DNA of 64,000 nt, taken from assembly GCF_032930845.1 (NCBI RefSeq), contig NZ_CP136758.1, positions 1,503,001 to 1,567,000 on the forward strand, written 5' to 3'. Source of the stretch: Parvularcula sp. LCG005 (GTDB lineage: Bacteria > Pseudomonadota > Alphaproteobacteria > Caulobacterales > Parvularculaceae). The position numbers and the translations under genes are program-made. A model generated the notes under the pieces. It searched no databases, was not told the origin of the DNA, and saw only the letters and a list, made by a program, of their open reading frames with translations. Below are positions 37,080 to 44,622 of this stretch, in pieces (the stretch's first letter is position 1; each line of letters starts with the position of its first letter).

Positions 37080-38101
37080 GCGATAATGAGCTCAACACGG
37101 ATGATCCGCGTTTTTCGGCCGACGCCCTGATCTCACCTTCCGTCCGCCAGCGGCTCGAAAGCGCAAACCGGGCTGGCGCGCTGGTTGGGGGGTGGTTGCT
37201 GGCGGGTCCGAGGCAAATCGGCAAGGCCACCTTGGCCTACGCCATTGCGCAATGGGTGATTGGTCAGACCGACCATCTCGGTGCCACCAATCCTCAAGTT
37301 GCGCCCCTGATCCACAATGGCAGCCATCCCGATCTGTTTGTGGTTGAACGCCAGGCCCACGAAAAGACGGGGCGGATGCGCAGTGAAATCGTCGTTGACG
37401 ACATTCGGGGTGTCATCAACGGCCTGCACCGCACATCAACGACGGGCCATCGCGTCGTGATTGTCGACACGGCAGACGACCTGAACCGGCAGGCGGCCAA
37501 TGCCCTTTTGAAAATGCTTGAGGAGCCGCCACAGGGGACGCTTCTGCTTCTCCTCTCATCGGCACCGGGTCGGCTCCTGCCCACCATCAAGTCCCGCTGC
37601 CGAAAGCTCTCTCTGGCGCCGCTGAAAGATGAGGAACTGCTGCCATTCCTCGAGAAAAATCGTGGCCTGCGGGGCCAGGAGGCAGCGGATATCGTTCGGT
37701 TAGCTGGGGGGCGGCCAGGACGGGCGCTTGACCTCGCATCGGGGGAGGGGGCGGAAGCCCGAAAGCTGGTGCAAGGCTTCTGGTCAGCGCTGTCGCCGCG
37801 CGGCGACCTGATTGCCGCCGCGACGGCGATGGCCTCAAAGACCGCCGATGAGCTTTGGCCGGAAGTGCGTCAATTGATACTCGATGACATCGGCGACGCG
37901 ATCGTCTGTCGCGGACGAGGGGAAACACCCTTGCGTACGGAGCTGGCTGAAGCCGATGTGCCGGCCTTGCTCGATCTGCATGAAAACCTGACCGCCTTGA
38001 CTCGGCGCGCCGATGCGCTGAACAGCGACCGCACGCAGACAGCCCTGATGATGGGGCTGAAAACGCGAGAAGCCGCAAGAGGGTCTCATGCTGGTCGATA
38101 G
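37076..38101 (+). CDS. holB: DNA polymerase III subunit delta'
   Basis: A 341-residue AAA+ clamp-loader subunit. It has the degenerate P-loop GPRQIGKATLAYAIA, the RTSTTGHRVVIVDTADDLNRQAANALLKMLEEPPQGTLLLLLSS block (Walker B-like and sensor region) and SRCRKL (sensor). No zinc-finger cysteine quartet is visible, as in many alphaproteobacterial delta' subunits. tmk-holB-tatD is a common neighbourhood. Confidence 0.95.
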   Translation: MSDNELNTDDPRFSADALISPSVRQRLESANRAGALVGGWLLAGPRQIGKATLAYAIAQWVIGQTDHLGATNPQVAPLIHNGSHPDLFVVERQAHEKTGRMRSEIVVDDIRGVINGLHRTSTTGHRVVIVDTADDLNRQAANALLKMLEEPPQGTLLLLLSSAPGRLLPTIKSRCRKLSLAPLKDEELLPFLEKNRGLRGQEAADIVRLAGGRPGRALDLASGEGAEARKLVQGFWSALSPRGDLIAAATAMASKTADELWPEVRQLILDDIGDAIVCRGRGETPLRTELAEADVPALLDLHENLTALTRRADALNSDRTQTALMMGLKTREAARGSHAGR

Positions 38102-38870
38102 CCACGTCAATCTACATGGTGAGCGGTACGCGGACGATCTCGACGACGTCCTGTCGCGGGCGGAGAGCGCCGGCGTTACCGCGATGCTCGCCATTTCAGA
38201 TGAGCTGGCCTCAACGGACGAAATCCGCGCCATTGTCGGCGATCGCCCGAATATTTGGCGATCTGTCGGTGTTCACCCCCACCACGCCAAAGACTATGCA
38301 GACCTGAGCGCCGAAACGCTGATCAAGCTGGCGGAAGATCCGAAAGTCGTTGGTATTGGCGAATGCGGTCTCGATTTCCACTATGAGTACTCCGAGCGCG
38401 AACTGCAGGAGCCTGTGTTTCGGGCGCATATTGCCGCGGCCCGGGAAACGGGGCTGCCGCTGATCATCCATTCCCGCAACGCGGATGATGTAATGGCCAG
38501 TATTCTGCAGGAAGAATATGCAAAAGGCCCGTTTGTGCCTTTGCTGCATTGCTATACCGGGGGGCCGGAACTGGCGACCGTTGCCTTGAACATGGGCGGG
38601 TACGTCGCATTTTCAGGCATCATCACCTTCAAAAAGGCGGACGACGTCCGCGCCGTGGCTGCAATGGTACCCATCGACCGCATTCTCGTTGAGACCGATT
38701 GCCCGTTCCTCGCGCCAATACCCCATCGCGGGCGGCGGAACGAGCCAGCCTACCTGCCGCATGTCGCAGACTGCCTCGCAGAGATCAAAGGCGTCAGTCG
38801 TGACGAGATTGACCGCACGACGACCGACGCCTTCTTCAACCTGTTCACGCGCGCTGAACGACCCACATGA
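38088..38870 (+). CDS. tatD: TatD-family metal-dependent hydrolase
   Basis: A 260-residue TIM-barrel amidohydrolase: VDSHVNLHG at the N-terminus, GECGLDFHYEYSERELQ, LPLIIHSRNADDVM, LHCYTGGPELA, and ETDCPFLAP with the metal aspartate. The first metal site usually reads DxHxH (SHCHLD); here the second His is Asn (SHVNLH), though other ligands are kept. Such a variant may occur in alphaproteobacterial TatD proteins. Likely a 3'-5' DNase or D-aminoacyl-type hydrolase. It overlaps holB by 14 bp and the MBL gene by 4 bp. Confidence 0.92.
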   Translation: MLVDSHVNLHGERYADDLDDVLSRAESAGVTAMLAISDELASTDEIRAIVGDRPNIWRSVGVHPHHAKDYADLSAETLIKLAEDPKVVGIGECGLDFHYEYSERELQEPVFRAHIAAARETGLPLIIHSRNADDVMASILQEEYAKGPFVPLLHCYTGGPELATVALNMGGYVAFSGIITFKKADDVRAVAAMVPIDRILVETDCPFLAPIPHRGRRNEPAYLPHVADCLAEIKGVSRDEIDRTTTDAFFNLFTRAERPT

Positions 38871-39715
38871 AACTGCGCGCCGTCATCCTGGGCTGCGGCT
38901 CATCACAGGGCGTACCCCGTCTCGGCGGTGCCGATGGCGCAGGAGACTGGGGCGCATGCGATCCCACCAATCCGCGAAACCGTCGCTCACGGTGCTCGAT
39001 CCTTGTTCAGCGGGCGGACGACCGACTGGGATGGTCTGCCGACCGCTTCACGACGGTCCTCATCGACACGTCGCCGGATTTACGCAGCCAGATGCTGGCT
39101 ACAGAGCAGGCTCATGTGGATGCCGTCTTCTACAGTCACGACCATGCTGATCAATGCCACGGCATTGATGACCTGCGTGTTCTGGCGTTGAACAGCCGCC
39201 AGCGTATTCCGGTCTACATTGATGAGCTGACCTCGCCAAACCTCATGACCCGGTTCGCCTACTGCTTTCAGGACAATCCGAAGACCGGCTACCCCGCCAT
39301 TCTCGATGCGCGCGTCATGCCGACGGTCGGCGAATGGCTCGATATTGAGGGTCCGACAGGCCCCATTCCGCTCACGTCGTTTCTGCAGCAGCACGGCGCG
39401 GTCCAGTCACTGGGCTTTCGCTTCGGGCGGAGAGGGGGGCTGGTTTACTCTCCCGACGTGAATGAGCTTGACGACACAGCGTTCGCGACCGTCGGACAGC
39501 CGGAAGTGTGGATCGTCGATGCGTTGCGTTATTCCTCACACGTCAGCCATGCCCATGTGGACAAGGCCGTCGACTGGATCAACCGGTCTGGCGCCACGCG
39601 CGGCATCCTGACCAATATGCACGTCGATATTGACTACGATGCGGTGATGAACAGCACGCCTGATCACGTCACGCCGGCCTATGATGGCCGACTGATCGAG
39701 GTGACTGCTGATTAA
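38867..39715 (+). CDS. MBL-fold metallohydrolase (PhnP/RNase Z-like)
   Basis: A 282-residue beta-lactamase-fold hydrolase: GCGSSQGVPRLGG, DTSPDLRSQML, and the metal motif SHDHADQCHGIDDLR. The usual HxHxDH here ends with Gln instead of the last His, while a His follows two residues later. VYSPDVNEL provides another ligand Asp and MHVDIDYD the C-terminal His. This family commonly follows tatD in Alphaproteobacteria and is thought to cleave cyclic or phosphodiester substrates. It ends the operon, overlapping the convergent 641-residue gene by 4 bp. Confidence 0.9.
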   Translation: MKLRAVILGCGSSQGVPRLGGADGAGDWGACDPTNPRNRRSRCSILVQRADDRLGWSADRFTTVLIDTSPDLRSQMLATEQAHVDAVFYSHDHADQCHGIDDLRVLALNSRQRIPVYIDELTSPNLMTRFAYCFQDNPKTGYPAILDARVMPTVGEWLDIEGPTGPIPLTSFLQQHGAVQSLGFRFGRRGGLVYSPDVNELDDTAFATVGQPEVWIVDALRYSSHVSHAHVDKAVDWINRSGATRGILTNMHVDIDYDAVMNSTPDHVTPAYDGRLIEVTAD

Positions 39716-41637
39716 TCAGCCGCCGCCTCAGACCAGGTGACGTCGAGGCCAAGCATTGCATCAACCATTTCAGGCGTCAGCGGCTCTTCGCCCTGTTGCA
39801 TTTGCGCAAACGATGCCGCCGTCAGCGGCTCCTCCGGAGCGACGACCGCGGTCAGTGTACCGCCAGAGGTCAGGAAGGACGAGAACGCGCGAATATAGCC
39901 TGCCGCCGACGGATAGACTTGCGTGACCGAACCGCTGGCCAGGCTGAGCATACCCGCCACACCATTGCGCATCTGTGTCGGGTCAGCGCCTTTGAACGCT
40001 GCCAGTTGCGGTGCCATTTGATCCTCAGGCATCATGTCCAGGAAGGCAATCATCGTTGAGAATGCACGATCAAGGCCACCTTTATCCGTCAGGTCCAGCT
40101 GGCCACGAATAATCGCCGCCTGCTGAGCAAATGTGCCGGCCAGCGCTGGCGATGACCAGCTCTCGGCCTCGTTTAGATCGAGGGCGGAGAGGGCGGCATA
40201 ATCCGGCATTTGTCCGTCAACGGAGAGAGCCATCGACCCATTATCCCGCAAGGACAACAGATAGTTCAGACCGGTGGCGCCGTCCTGTGGTGACCAGTCA
40301 AACGTGAAAAGGCTATCGAAGGCTACAACGTCGAGGTCATTCGCTTCGAGCATCGCCTTGACCTGCTGCAGCTGAGCCATGTCCGACGCAGACGGATCGG
40401 CCGCTGCCATGTCGGCTTCCATGTCTTCGTCCATGTCGGACAACACATCTATTGCCGGCCCGGACATCGCCTTCATCTGCTCGTCCACCATGTCAATCAT
40501 GGAAGTGACGTGATAGACGGTGTTCTCCGTACGCAGCTCGATATGCGTCGGCAGCAGCCAATGGAAATCGCGAGCATCAAGCACCATGAGGTCCTGTGAC
40601 ACAAATGGCTTGCCATTGAGATCATAGCTCAGACCGCTCACGGTCCAGCGCCCGAGACTTAAGACATCGGTCTGCGTCATTTCCGGCACGCCATCTGCTA
40701 ACATGTCGAATATCGCATTCAGGCGGAGATCAGCCAGGGTCAGCCTGTTGAGCGAATAGTCGATGGACATGGCAAAATCCGCCATTGCTTCGGCCATTGG
40801 GCCTTCCGGATCAGCTTTCATGTCCATGGTGAAAGAGGTGCCGTCGGCAAATCCAAAGCCGTAATTCCAACCGCTGACGTCCTTGTAGCCAGCGAAATCC
40901 ATCCGCATGGACATATCCATGATGAGGCCATCATCGACCATATCCATATCATAGACATAATCTTCGACAATGACGGCATCGTAGCTGACATTCTTGAACA
41001 GCGACATATAAGCCAGAAGCGGCTCTGACTGTTCAGTGTCCGGCAGACCAATGCTCAGCCCGTCGATCAGGATACGACCAATATTGAGATCCAGAGCATT
41101 GGCGGCGGCGGGCGCCATCGCGGCCATTTCATCTTCAGACAGAAGATTGGCGGGCAGGGCCTCCATGATCATTTCATTCATGGCGCCGTTCATCAGTTCG
41201 GTTATGCCGAACGGCGCCATGCCGACGGCTTCGACACGGCCAATCGTTAACAGCGCAGACGGGTCGTCACCACCAACGAACTCCATGATCTCGTCCACGG
41301 TCACGTCCCAAAGGTGCAGTTCGTCGATGTTAACGCCGACGTCTGGCAACGCGTCGACCGTCAGTGTCACATTCTGGGCGTAGACGCCGCCATCCGCATC
41401 GATGAGGCTGTCATAGGCGATGGCGACCGGCCAGTCCGCGTCGCGCATCAGCTCGAAGACGTCGGGCGTGCTGCGCGGTGCCGTGGGCGCGATCGACGAC
41501 ACAGCCTTGAGCGCAGCAATGTCGGCCGCATAAGAAATCTCGTCATCAAGCAGATTGTCGTCGACATTCTGCATGACATAATACGTCGCTGCCGCCGCGA
41601 CAGCGACCACACCGACAACAACCAGAACACCGCGCAT
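39712..41637 (-). CDS. Acidic, Asp/Met-rich protein of unknown function with N-terminal anchor
   Basis: A 641-residue protein with one N-terminal hydrophobic segment (GVLVVVGVVAVAAAATYYVM), probably exported or anchored. The rest is strongly acidic and rich in Asp, Met and Ala (for example YVYDMDMVDDGLIMDMSMRMD and DVLSDMDEDMEADMAAADPSASD), with very few Lys/Arg. The pattern of repeated strands (VDALPDVGVNIDELHLWDVTVDE) resembles DUF945/AsmA-like periplasmic proteins, but I do not recognise it with certainty. It is the last chromosomal gene before the provirus. Confidence 0.75.
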   Translation of the reverse strand: MRGVLVVVGVVAVAAAATYYVMQNVDDNLLDDEISYAADIAALKAVSSIAPTAPRSTPDVFELMRDADWPVAIAYDSLIDADGGVYAQNVTLTVDALPDVGVNIDELHLWDVTVDEIMEFVGGDDPSALLTIGRVEAVGMAPFGITELMNGAMNEMIMEALPANLLSEDEMAAMAPAAANALDLNIGRILIDGLSIGLPDTEQSEPLLAYMSLFKNVSYDAVIVEDYVYDMDMVDDGLIMDMSMRMDFAGYKDVSGWNYGFGFADGTSFTMDMKADPEGPMAEAMADFAMSIDYSLNRLTLADLRLNAIFDMLADGVPEMTQTDVLSLGRWTVSGLSYDLNGKPFVSQDLMVLDARDFHWLLPTHIELRTENTVYHVTSMIDMVDEQMKAMSGPAIDVLSDMDEDMEADMAAADPSASDMAQLQQVKAMLEANDLDVVAFDSLFTFDWSPQDGATGLNYLLSLRDNGSMALSVDGQMPDYAALSALDLNEAESWSSPALAGTFAQQAAIIRGQLDLTDKGGLDRAFSTMIAFLDMMPEDQMAPQLAAFKGADPTQMRNGVAGMLSLASGSVTQVYPSAAGYIRAFSSFLTSGGTLTAVVAPEEPLTAASFAQMQQGEEPLTPEMVDAMLGLDVTWSEAAAD

Positions 41638-41754
41638 ATCAGACCCCCAAGACTTCCCATCAGTCGATCAGCCAAATCTTAACGGTGAAATGGCCGAAAT
41701 GTAACCTCAGAAATGAGGCCCACCCCCCGATCGTTCATATTTGAGGCATTTGGA

Positions 41755-41772
41755 TATTTGCGACAATATCAA
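41755..41772. repeat. Left provirus boundary repeat (att, dif core + XerD arm)
   Basis: An 18-bp sequence TATTTGCGACAATATCAA, repeated exactly at 56549-56566. On the minus strand it reads TTGATA (central region) followed by TTGTCGCAAAT (XerD-like arm). The XerC-side arm here (41773-41783) does not resemble a XerC box, as expected of a phage-derived half. Confidence 0.85.
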
Positions 41773-41809
41773 CACCACAAAGCGCGTAAGCCTTTGTTCC
41801 TGTTATGTC

Positions 41810-42148
41810 TTAGGCCGCTTTGCTCGTTTTAGGGGAGGGGTCACTAGACTGTAGCCGATCAAGTATAGATAGCCAAATTTCTGACATTTCGCCGTCATGG
41901 CGGGCCGCATGGGCGCGCAACAGCCATTCTTCGACGGGCTCGTTAGCGGCTTCGCACAGTCGGCTTATTGTGCTGTCATCGGGGACGTTTCGGCCACGAA
42001 ATAGAAGAGAAAGAGATCCCGTAGAGATTTCGATAGCGCGCGCCAGCTTGTTCAGCGAGGGGTTCCCGCTGCGGTCCATGGCGCACTGTATTAGCCAAGT
42101 GATTGTCTTGTCTTGAGACACATACACCCCAATAGGTAGCAACTGCAT
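41810..42148 (-). CDS. Xre-family phage regulator (probable repressor)
   Basis: A small helix-turn-helix protein at the left end of the provirus, opposite in direction to the replication/structural genes, where a lysogeny repressor is expected. The core reads ITWLIQCAMDRSGNPSLNKL, then ARAIEISTGSLSLLFRGRNV and DDSTISRLCEAANEPVEEWLL, a five-helix Xre fold. The start is uncertain: ATG 42148 (MQLLPIGVYVSQDK) is used, a GTG just before SQDKTITWL is also good, and an ATG at 42079 would cut the first helix. The C-terminal tail (SDPSPKTSKAA) is short and holds no RecA-cleavage domain. Confidence 0.75.
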   Translation of the reverse strand: MQLLPIGVYVSQDKTITWLIQCAMDRSGNPSLNKLARAIEISTGSLSLLFRGRNVPDDSTISRLCEAANEPVEEWLLRAHAARHDGEMSEIWLSILDRLQSSDPSPKTSKAA

Positions 42149-42237
42149 TGAGAGCATAGGCGGGGCCGGGGGGCATTGCCAAGGCCAGAAAATCACACCC
42201 CTATGACCTTGCCTTTAGTCGTTGGCTAACAGGCAAA

Positions 42238-42257
42238 GGGGCAACTGCAAATTCCCC
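42238..42257. repeat. Hairpin 1 with loop CAACTGCAAA
   Basis: Stem GGGG (42238-42241)/CCCC (42254-42257). Its 5' half is the 14-bp sequence GGGGCAACTGCAAA, which recurs at 42395-42408 in hairpin 2. Confidence 0.55.
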
Positions 42258-42353
42258 GAACCTCGCGGGCCGCGTCCCTGTTCGACGCCCTGGAAACAGA
42301 CCTCTTCGCGGTCCGCGAGCGTATCACAGAACCGGGCGATGAGAGGGCGTCTC

Positions 42354-42509
42354 ATGAAAATTCGAATGGTGATGATGGGGGCCGAAGGGGGTCAGGGGCA
42401 ACTGCAAAGCCCTGCGTCTCGCGATGATGTCCGAATGAGTGATGACACGGACAATGTTTCAGGTGGCGCGCGAGAGCCACATCAATCCGAAAGGACCGAT
42501 CTATGCTGA
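42354..42509 (+). CDS. Possible small provirus protein
   Basis: A 51-codon frame from ATG 42354 (MKIRMVMMGAEGGQGQLQSP) after GAGAGGGCG. Its stop overlaps the next start codon by 7 bp (ATGCTGA), which hints at coupling. It spans hairpin 2. Composition is not decisive; treat as tentative. Confidence 0.3.
   Translation: MKIRMVMMGAEGGQGQLQSPASRDDVRMSDDTDNVSGGAREPHQSERTDLC
42393..42414. repeat. Hairpin 2 with loop CAACTGCAAA
   Basis: Stem CAGGG (42393-42397)/CCCTG (42410-42414) around the same loop as hairpin 1. The stems differ while pairing is kept, so the structure rather than the sequence seems conserved. Confidence 0.55.
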
Positions 42510-42799
42510 GTAGTTCAGGACAAGTGCCCAATCAGGGCGGAGGTGTTGGCGCAAATGGTGCTCAAATCGGCCAGCAGGGGGGACCAGCGGGCTGTGCCTT
42601 CAGCACCGTTGGGGTTGCTTGCACAGTAGCACTGTTTGCCAGTCTGGGCATTTTGAAGCTGATTGAACTCATCCGCTATCGCCAGATGATGGAGCGTTGG
42701 ATTTACGCCCATGGAGAAGCCGCGCGCATGGGCGTCGGCGCTCATACAGTAGCCAGCGAAAAGCAATGCGATTGCGCTTCCCGTCAGCACAAGGACTAA
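42503..42799 (+). CDS. Small provirus membrane protein, Gly/Gln-rich N-terminus
   Basis: A 98-residue protein. The first ~30 residues are Gly/Gln/Asn-rich (GQVPNQGGGVGANGAQIGQQGG), then comes one membrane span (FSTVGVACTVALFASLGILKLIELI) and a charged tail. A Shine-Dalgarno AAAGGA precedes ATG 42503, and a strong rightward terminator follows at 42859. A competing frame exists on the other strand (42515-42820). Function unknown; possibly a virion or lysogeny membrane protein. Confidence 0.5.
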   Translation: MLSSSGQVPNQGGGVGANGAQIGQQGGPAGCAFSTVGVACTVALFASLGILKLIELIRYRQMMERWIYAHGEAARMGVGAHTVASEKQCDCASRQHKD

Positions 42800-42820
42800 C
42801 TGTGTATTGGTTTGGGGCAT
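42515..42820 (-). CDS. Alternative antisense frame: small exported protein
   Basis: A 101-residue frame on the minus strand. It has a good signal-like start (MPQTNTQLVLVLTGSAIALLFAGYCM), a Shine-Dalgarno AAGGA 10 bases before the start, and five cysteines after residue 20. It overlaps the plus-strand gene at 42503 almost fully; only one of the two may be real. Confidence 0.35.
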   Translation of the reverse strand: MPQTNTQLVLVLTGSAIALLFAGYCMSADAHARGFSMGVNPTLHHLAIADEFNQLQNAQTGKQCYCASNPNGAEGTARWSPLLADLSTICANTSALIGHLS

Positions 42821-42858
42821 GATTTTATTCCTTGTTTCATGCGGTTGTGCCCCGAAGG

Positions 42859-42894
42859 GCCGGTTGCTGCGGATACAGCAACCGGCAGCTTTTT
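42859..42894 (+). terminator. Strong intrinsic terminator in the early region
   Basis: Perfect 11-bp stem GCCGGTTGCTG / CAGCAACCGGC with a 6-nt loop, then AGCTTTTT. It separates the left small gene(s) from the rightward operon. Confidence 0.92.
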
Positions 42895-42919
42895 AAGAGT
42901 CTTTCAGAAAGTCAAGCCG

Positions 42920-43294
42920 ATGATTGATCTACCCCCACCACAATTCATTGAAATCACGTGCGAGGGCGCGGAGCTGACCGAGACCGGCGCGCGCTGTCCG
43001 ATCCCCCAGACCGTGAATCTGGTCCCCGAAGACATGGGCCAGCGCTATGACCTGTCCGCGTTCTGCGCATCGTACAGCGCCGAACCTGTCCCGAACGGCT
43101 GGCCCCGGATCGTGGACCGGATCGAGTATGACGGCTTCCTGTCGATGCTCCCCGACGGCCCCACGGCGGAAATCCGCCTCGTGAACGCCATGGCAGGTCT
43201 TATGGCGTACAAGGTCGAATTGACCGCCTACGGACTTTATCTTGAGAATTGCACCCGCCCCCCTGTCGCGGTGCTCCGAGGCCCTGCGGAGTAG
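42920..43294 (+). CDS. Provirus protein of unknown function
   Basis: A ~124-residue soluble-looking protein starting MIDLPPPQFIEITCEGAELT. It has four cysteines and several short acidic stretches but no motif I recognise. An alternative start at 42812 would add 36 residues, but that part crosses the terminator hairpin. It is followed by a hairpin GCGGTT/AACCGC at 43315-43331. Confidence 0.6.
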   Translation: MIDLPPPQFIEITCEGAELTETGARCPIPQTVNLVPEDMGQRYDLSAFCASYSAEPVPNGWPRIVDRIEYDGFLSMLPDGPTAEIRLVNAMAGLMAYKVELTAYGLYLENCTRPPVAVLRGPAE

Positions 43295-43314
43295 TGACCC
43301 GCAGGGGGCCGAAG

Positions 43315-43331
43315 GCGGTTTTTTGAACCGC
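43315..43331 (+). terminator. Hairpin in the 43.3-kb intergenic gap
   Basis: Stem GCGGTT/AACCGC with a TTTTG loop, 20 bp after the stop of the preceding gene. There is no T run after the stem; a weak terminator or structural element. Confidence 0.35.
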
Positions 43332-43454
43332 AAGCGGGGTCTGGTCTGTTCAACCATGCTGTTGACTTCCCCACCGGACCCCGCCGCCTTTGGCCCCGAT
43401 CACTGACGGCGCGTCAGCGCACCCTTTCAAAAAATCAATGAGGAATACAGACAA

Positions 43455-43823
43455 ATGGCCAAGATCGGCGAACTGATTATCGAGAAAACGGCGGACGGCT
43501 TTTATGGCAAGGGCCGCATTCGGACAATGCACATGCGGGCGTCTTTTGACCTTCTGCCCGTCGAACGGCAGGGCGATAAGGCCCCCTCGCATCATATCGT
43601 TGTCTATGATGGCGGCGAGGCCGTTCCCATCGGCGCGGCATGGCAAAATGCGCAAAAGCGCGGCGACAATGCAGGCGCGGTCATGTTCTCGCTACGGTTC
43701 GAGGACCCGGACTTCCCGGATTGGGCGCAAAACCTGCCCGCCTATGCAACGTCTCCGGACAATTCCAAGCCGCTGGCGATCATGTTCGACCGCTCCCGAA
43801 ATCAGGACAAAGGGGGCGAGTGA
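43455..43823 (+). CDS. DUF736 family protein
   Basis: A 122-residue protein. IGELIIEKTADGFYGKGRIRTMHMRASFDLLPVE, DKAPSHHIVVYDGG and the VPIGAAWQNAQKRGDNAGAVMFSLRFEDPDFP block follow the DUF736 pattern (GxxW-K core, small beta-barrel). DUF736 is mostly known from alphaproteobacterial plasmids and integrative elements; its role is unknown but a single-strand-DNA or replication accessory is plausible given its place before the Rep gene. The stop overlaps the next start (TGATG). It is the first gene of the coupled operon up to 47829. Confidence 0.8.
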   Translation: MAKIGELIIEKTADGFYGKGRIRTMHMRASFDLLPVERQGDKAPSHHIVVYDGGEAVPIGAAWQNAQKRGDNAGAVMFSLRFEDPDFPDWAQNLPAYATSPDNSKPLAIMFDRSRNQDKGGE

Positions 43824-44155
43824 TGGAAAGGCAAATTATGTACACCATCACCGAGGACGAGGCGAAGGCCCTTAACGACTTGAAGTCCATCGGACTGGCA
43901 ACAACGGCGTCAATGCTCGTGACCTTTCGCCGTTTCATTGATGACACGACCGTCGTGGGCACGCAACTTCGTACGCTGATTGATGCTGAGCGATTGGCAA
44001 ACGGGTCACTGGTCAAGGGGGCTGGCATACACGACTACTTCATCTTTTTGGACGGCATAGACCAATTGCTCGCTAGCTTGCAGGCCAATCTCGATGAGCT
44101 GGTCGAATATGCCAAGTCCTCCAAACATCCCCTCGCGGATAGCTTGTCGTCATGA
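43823..44155 (+). CDS. Provirus protein of unknown function, probably helical
   Basis: A 110-residue protein starting MERQIMYTITEDEAKALNDL. It is predicted to be largely alpha-helical with heptad-like leucines (DGIDQLLASLQANLDELVEYA at the C-terminus). ATG overlaps the DUF736 stop, and a GGGGGCGAG ribosome-binding site lies upstream. No family recognised. Confidence 0.65.
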   Translation: MERQIMYTITEDEAKALNDLKSIGLATTASMLVTFRRFIDDTTVVGTQLRTLIDAERLANGSLVKGAGIHDYFIFLDGIDQLLASLQANLDELVEYAKSSKHPLADSLSS

Positions 44156-44622
44156 CTTCTACTCCGTGCCCGTCCATTTCATCACCTCGCGCTCATGTCA
44201 GCGCGCAAGAGGCTTTTGCTATGCGACGGGCGCGGGCGAATGGGGCCAAGCTGGAGGAAATCGCCTATCAGTTTGGCCGTTCTCGCTACACAATCGGCAG
44301 GCATGTGGCCGGGGTTGATCCGTCTACGCCTCACCGGCGGCGCATGGCGATTGCTGAGCGCGCCTATATTGCTGGCCTCACGTTTCAGGAGATCATCGAA
44401 TTGTCGCGTGGGCAGGTTACATTGCACCATTTGCGCATTGCGGCCCTGACCCCAGACGAGCGCGATGATATGCAGACGAATGACTATCGGCTTCATATCA
44501 TTACGCTCCTGACGCGCGATTTTCCGCTTGCGGACATTCAGGAAATTACTGGCATGTCAAGGGCGGAGATTGCCGACGCGTTGGCGGCCTTCGGGCTGGC
44601 CCTGAAAGGCGGCGACGCATGA
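44152..44622 (+). CDS. Helix-turn-helix DNA-binding protein
   Basis: A 156-residue protein with two or three HTH-like segments: AKLEEIAYQFGRSRYTIGRHVAG, AGLTFQEIIELSRGQVTLHHL and FPLADIQEITGMSRAEIADAL. It resembles small phage regulators or replication accessory proteins. It overlaps its neighbours at both ends by 4 bp (ATGA type). Regulation of the late genes is a possible role. Confidence 0.65.
   Translation: MTSTPCPSISSPRAHVSAQEAFAMRRARANGAKLEEIAYQFGRSRYTIGRHVAGVDPSTPHRRRMAIAERAYIAGLTFQEIIELSRGQVTLHHLRIAALTPDERDDMQTNDYRLHIITLLTRDFPLADIQEITGMSRAEIADALAAFGLALKGGDA

Larger units (their letters stand above)
42149..42502. other. Provirus control region with paired hairpins
   Basis: Between the repressor and the first rightward gene. 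It holds two hairpins with an identical loop (next two entries), a TTGGCTAA motif (42223-42230) and possibly one small gene (42354-42509). It is the natural place for divergent promoters, operators and perhaps the replication origin. Confidence 0.5.

Noticed and set aside
42222-42509. 95-codon frame starting with TTG at 42222
   Set aside because: It starts with TTG without a ribosome-binding site and runs through both hairpins. Only the part from 42354 is kept, as tentative.
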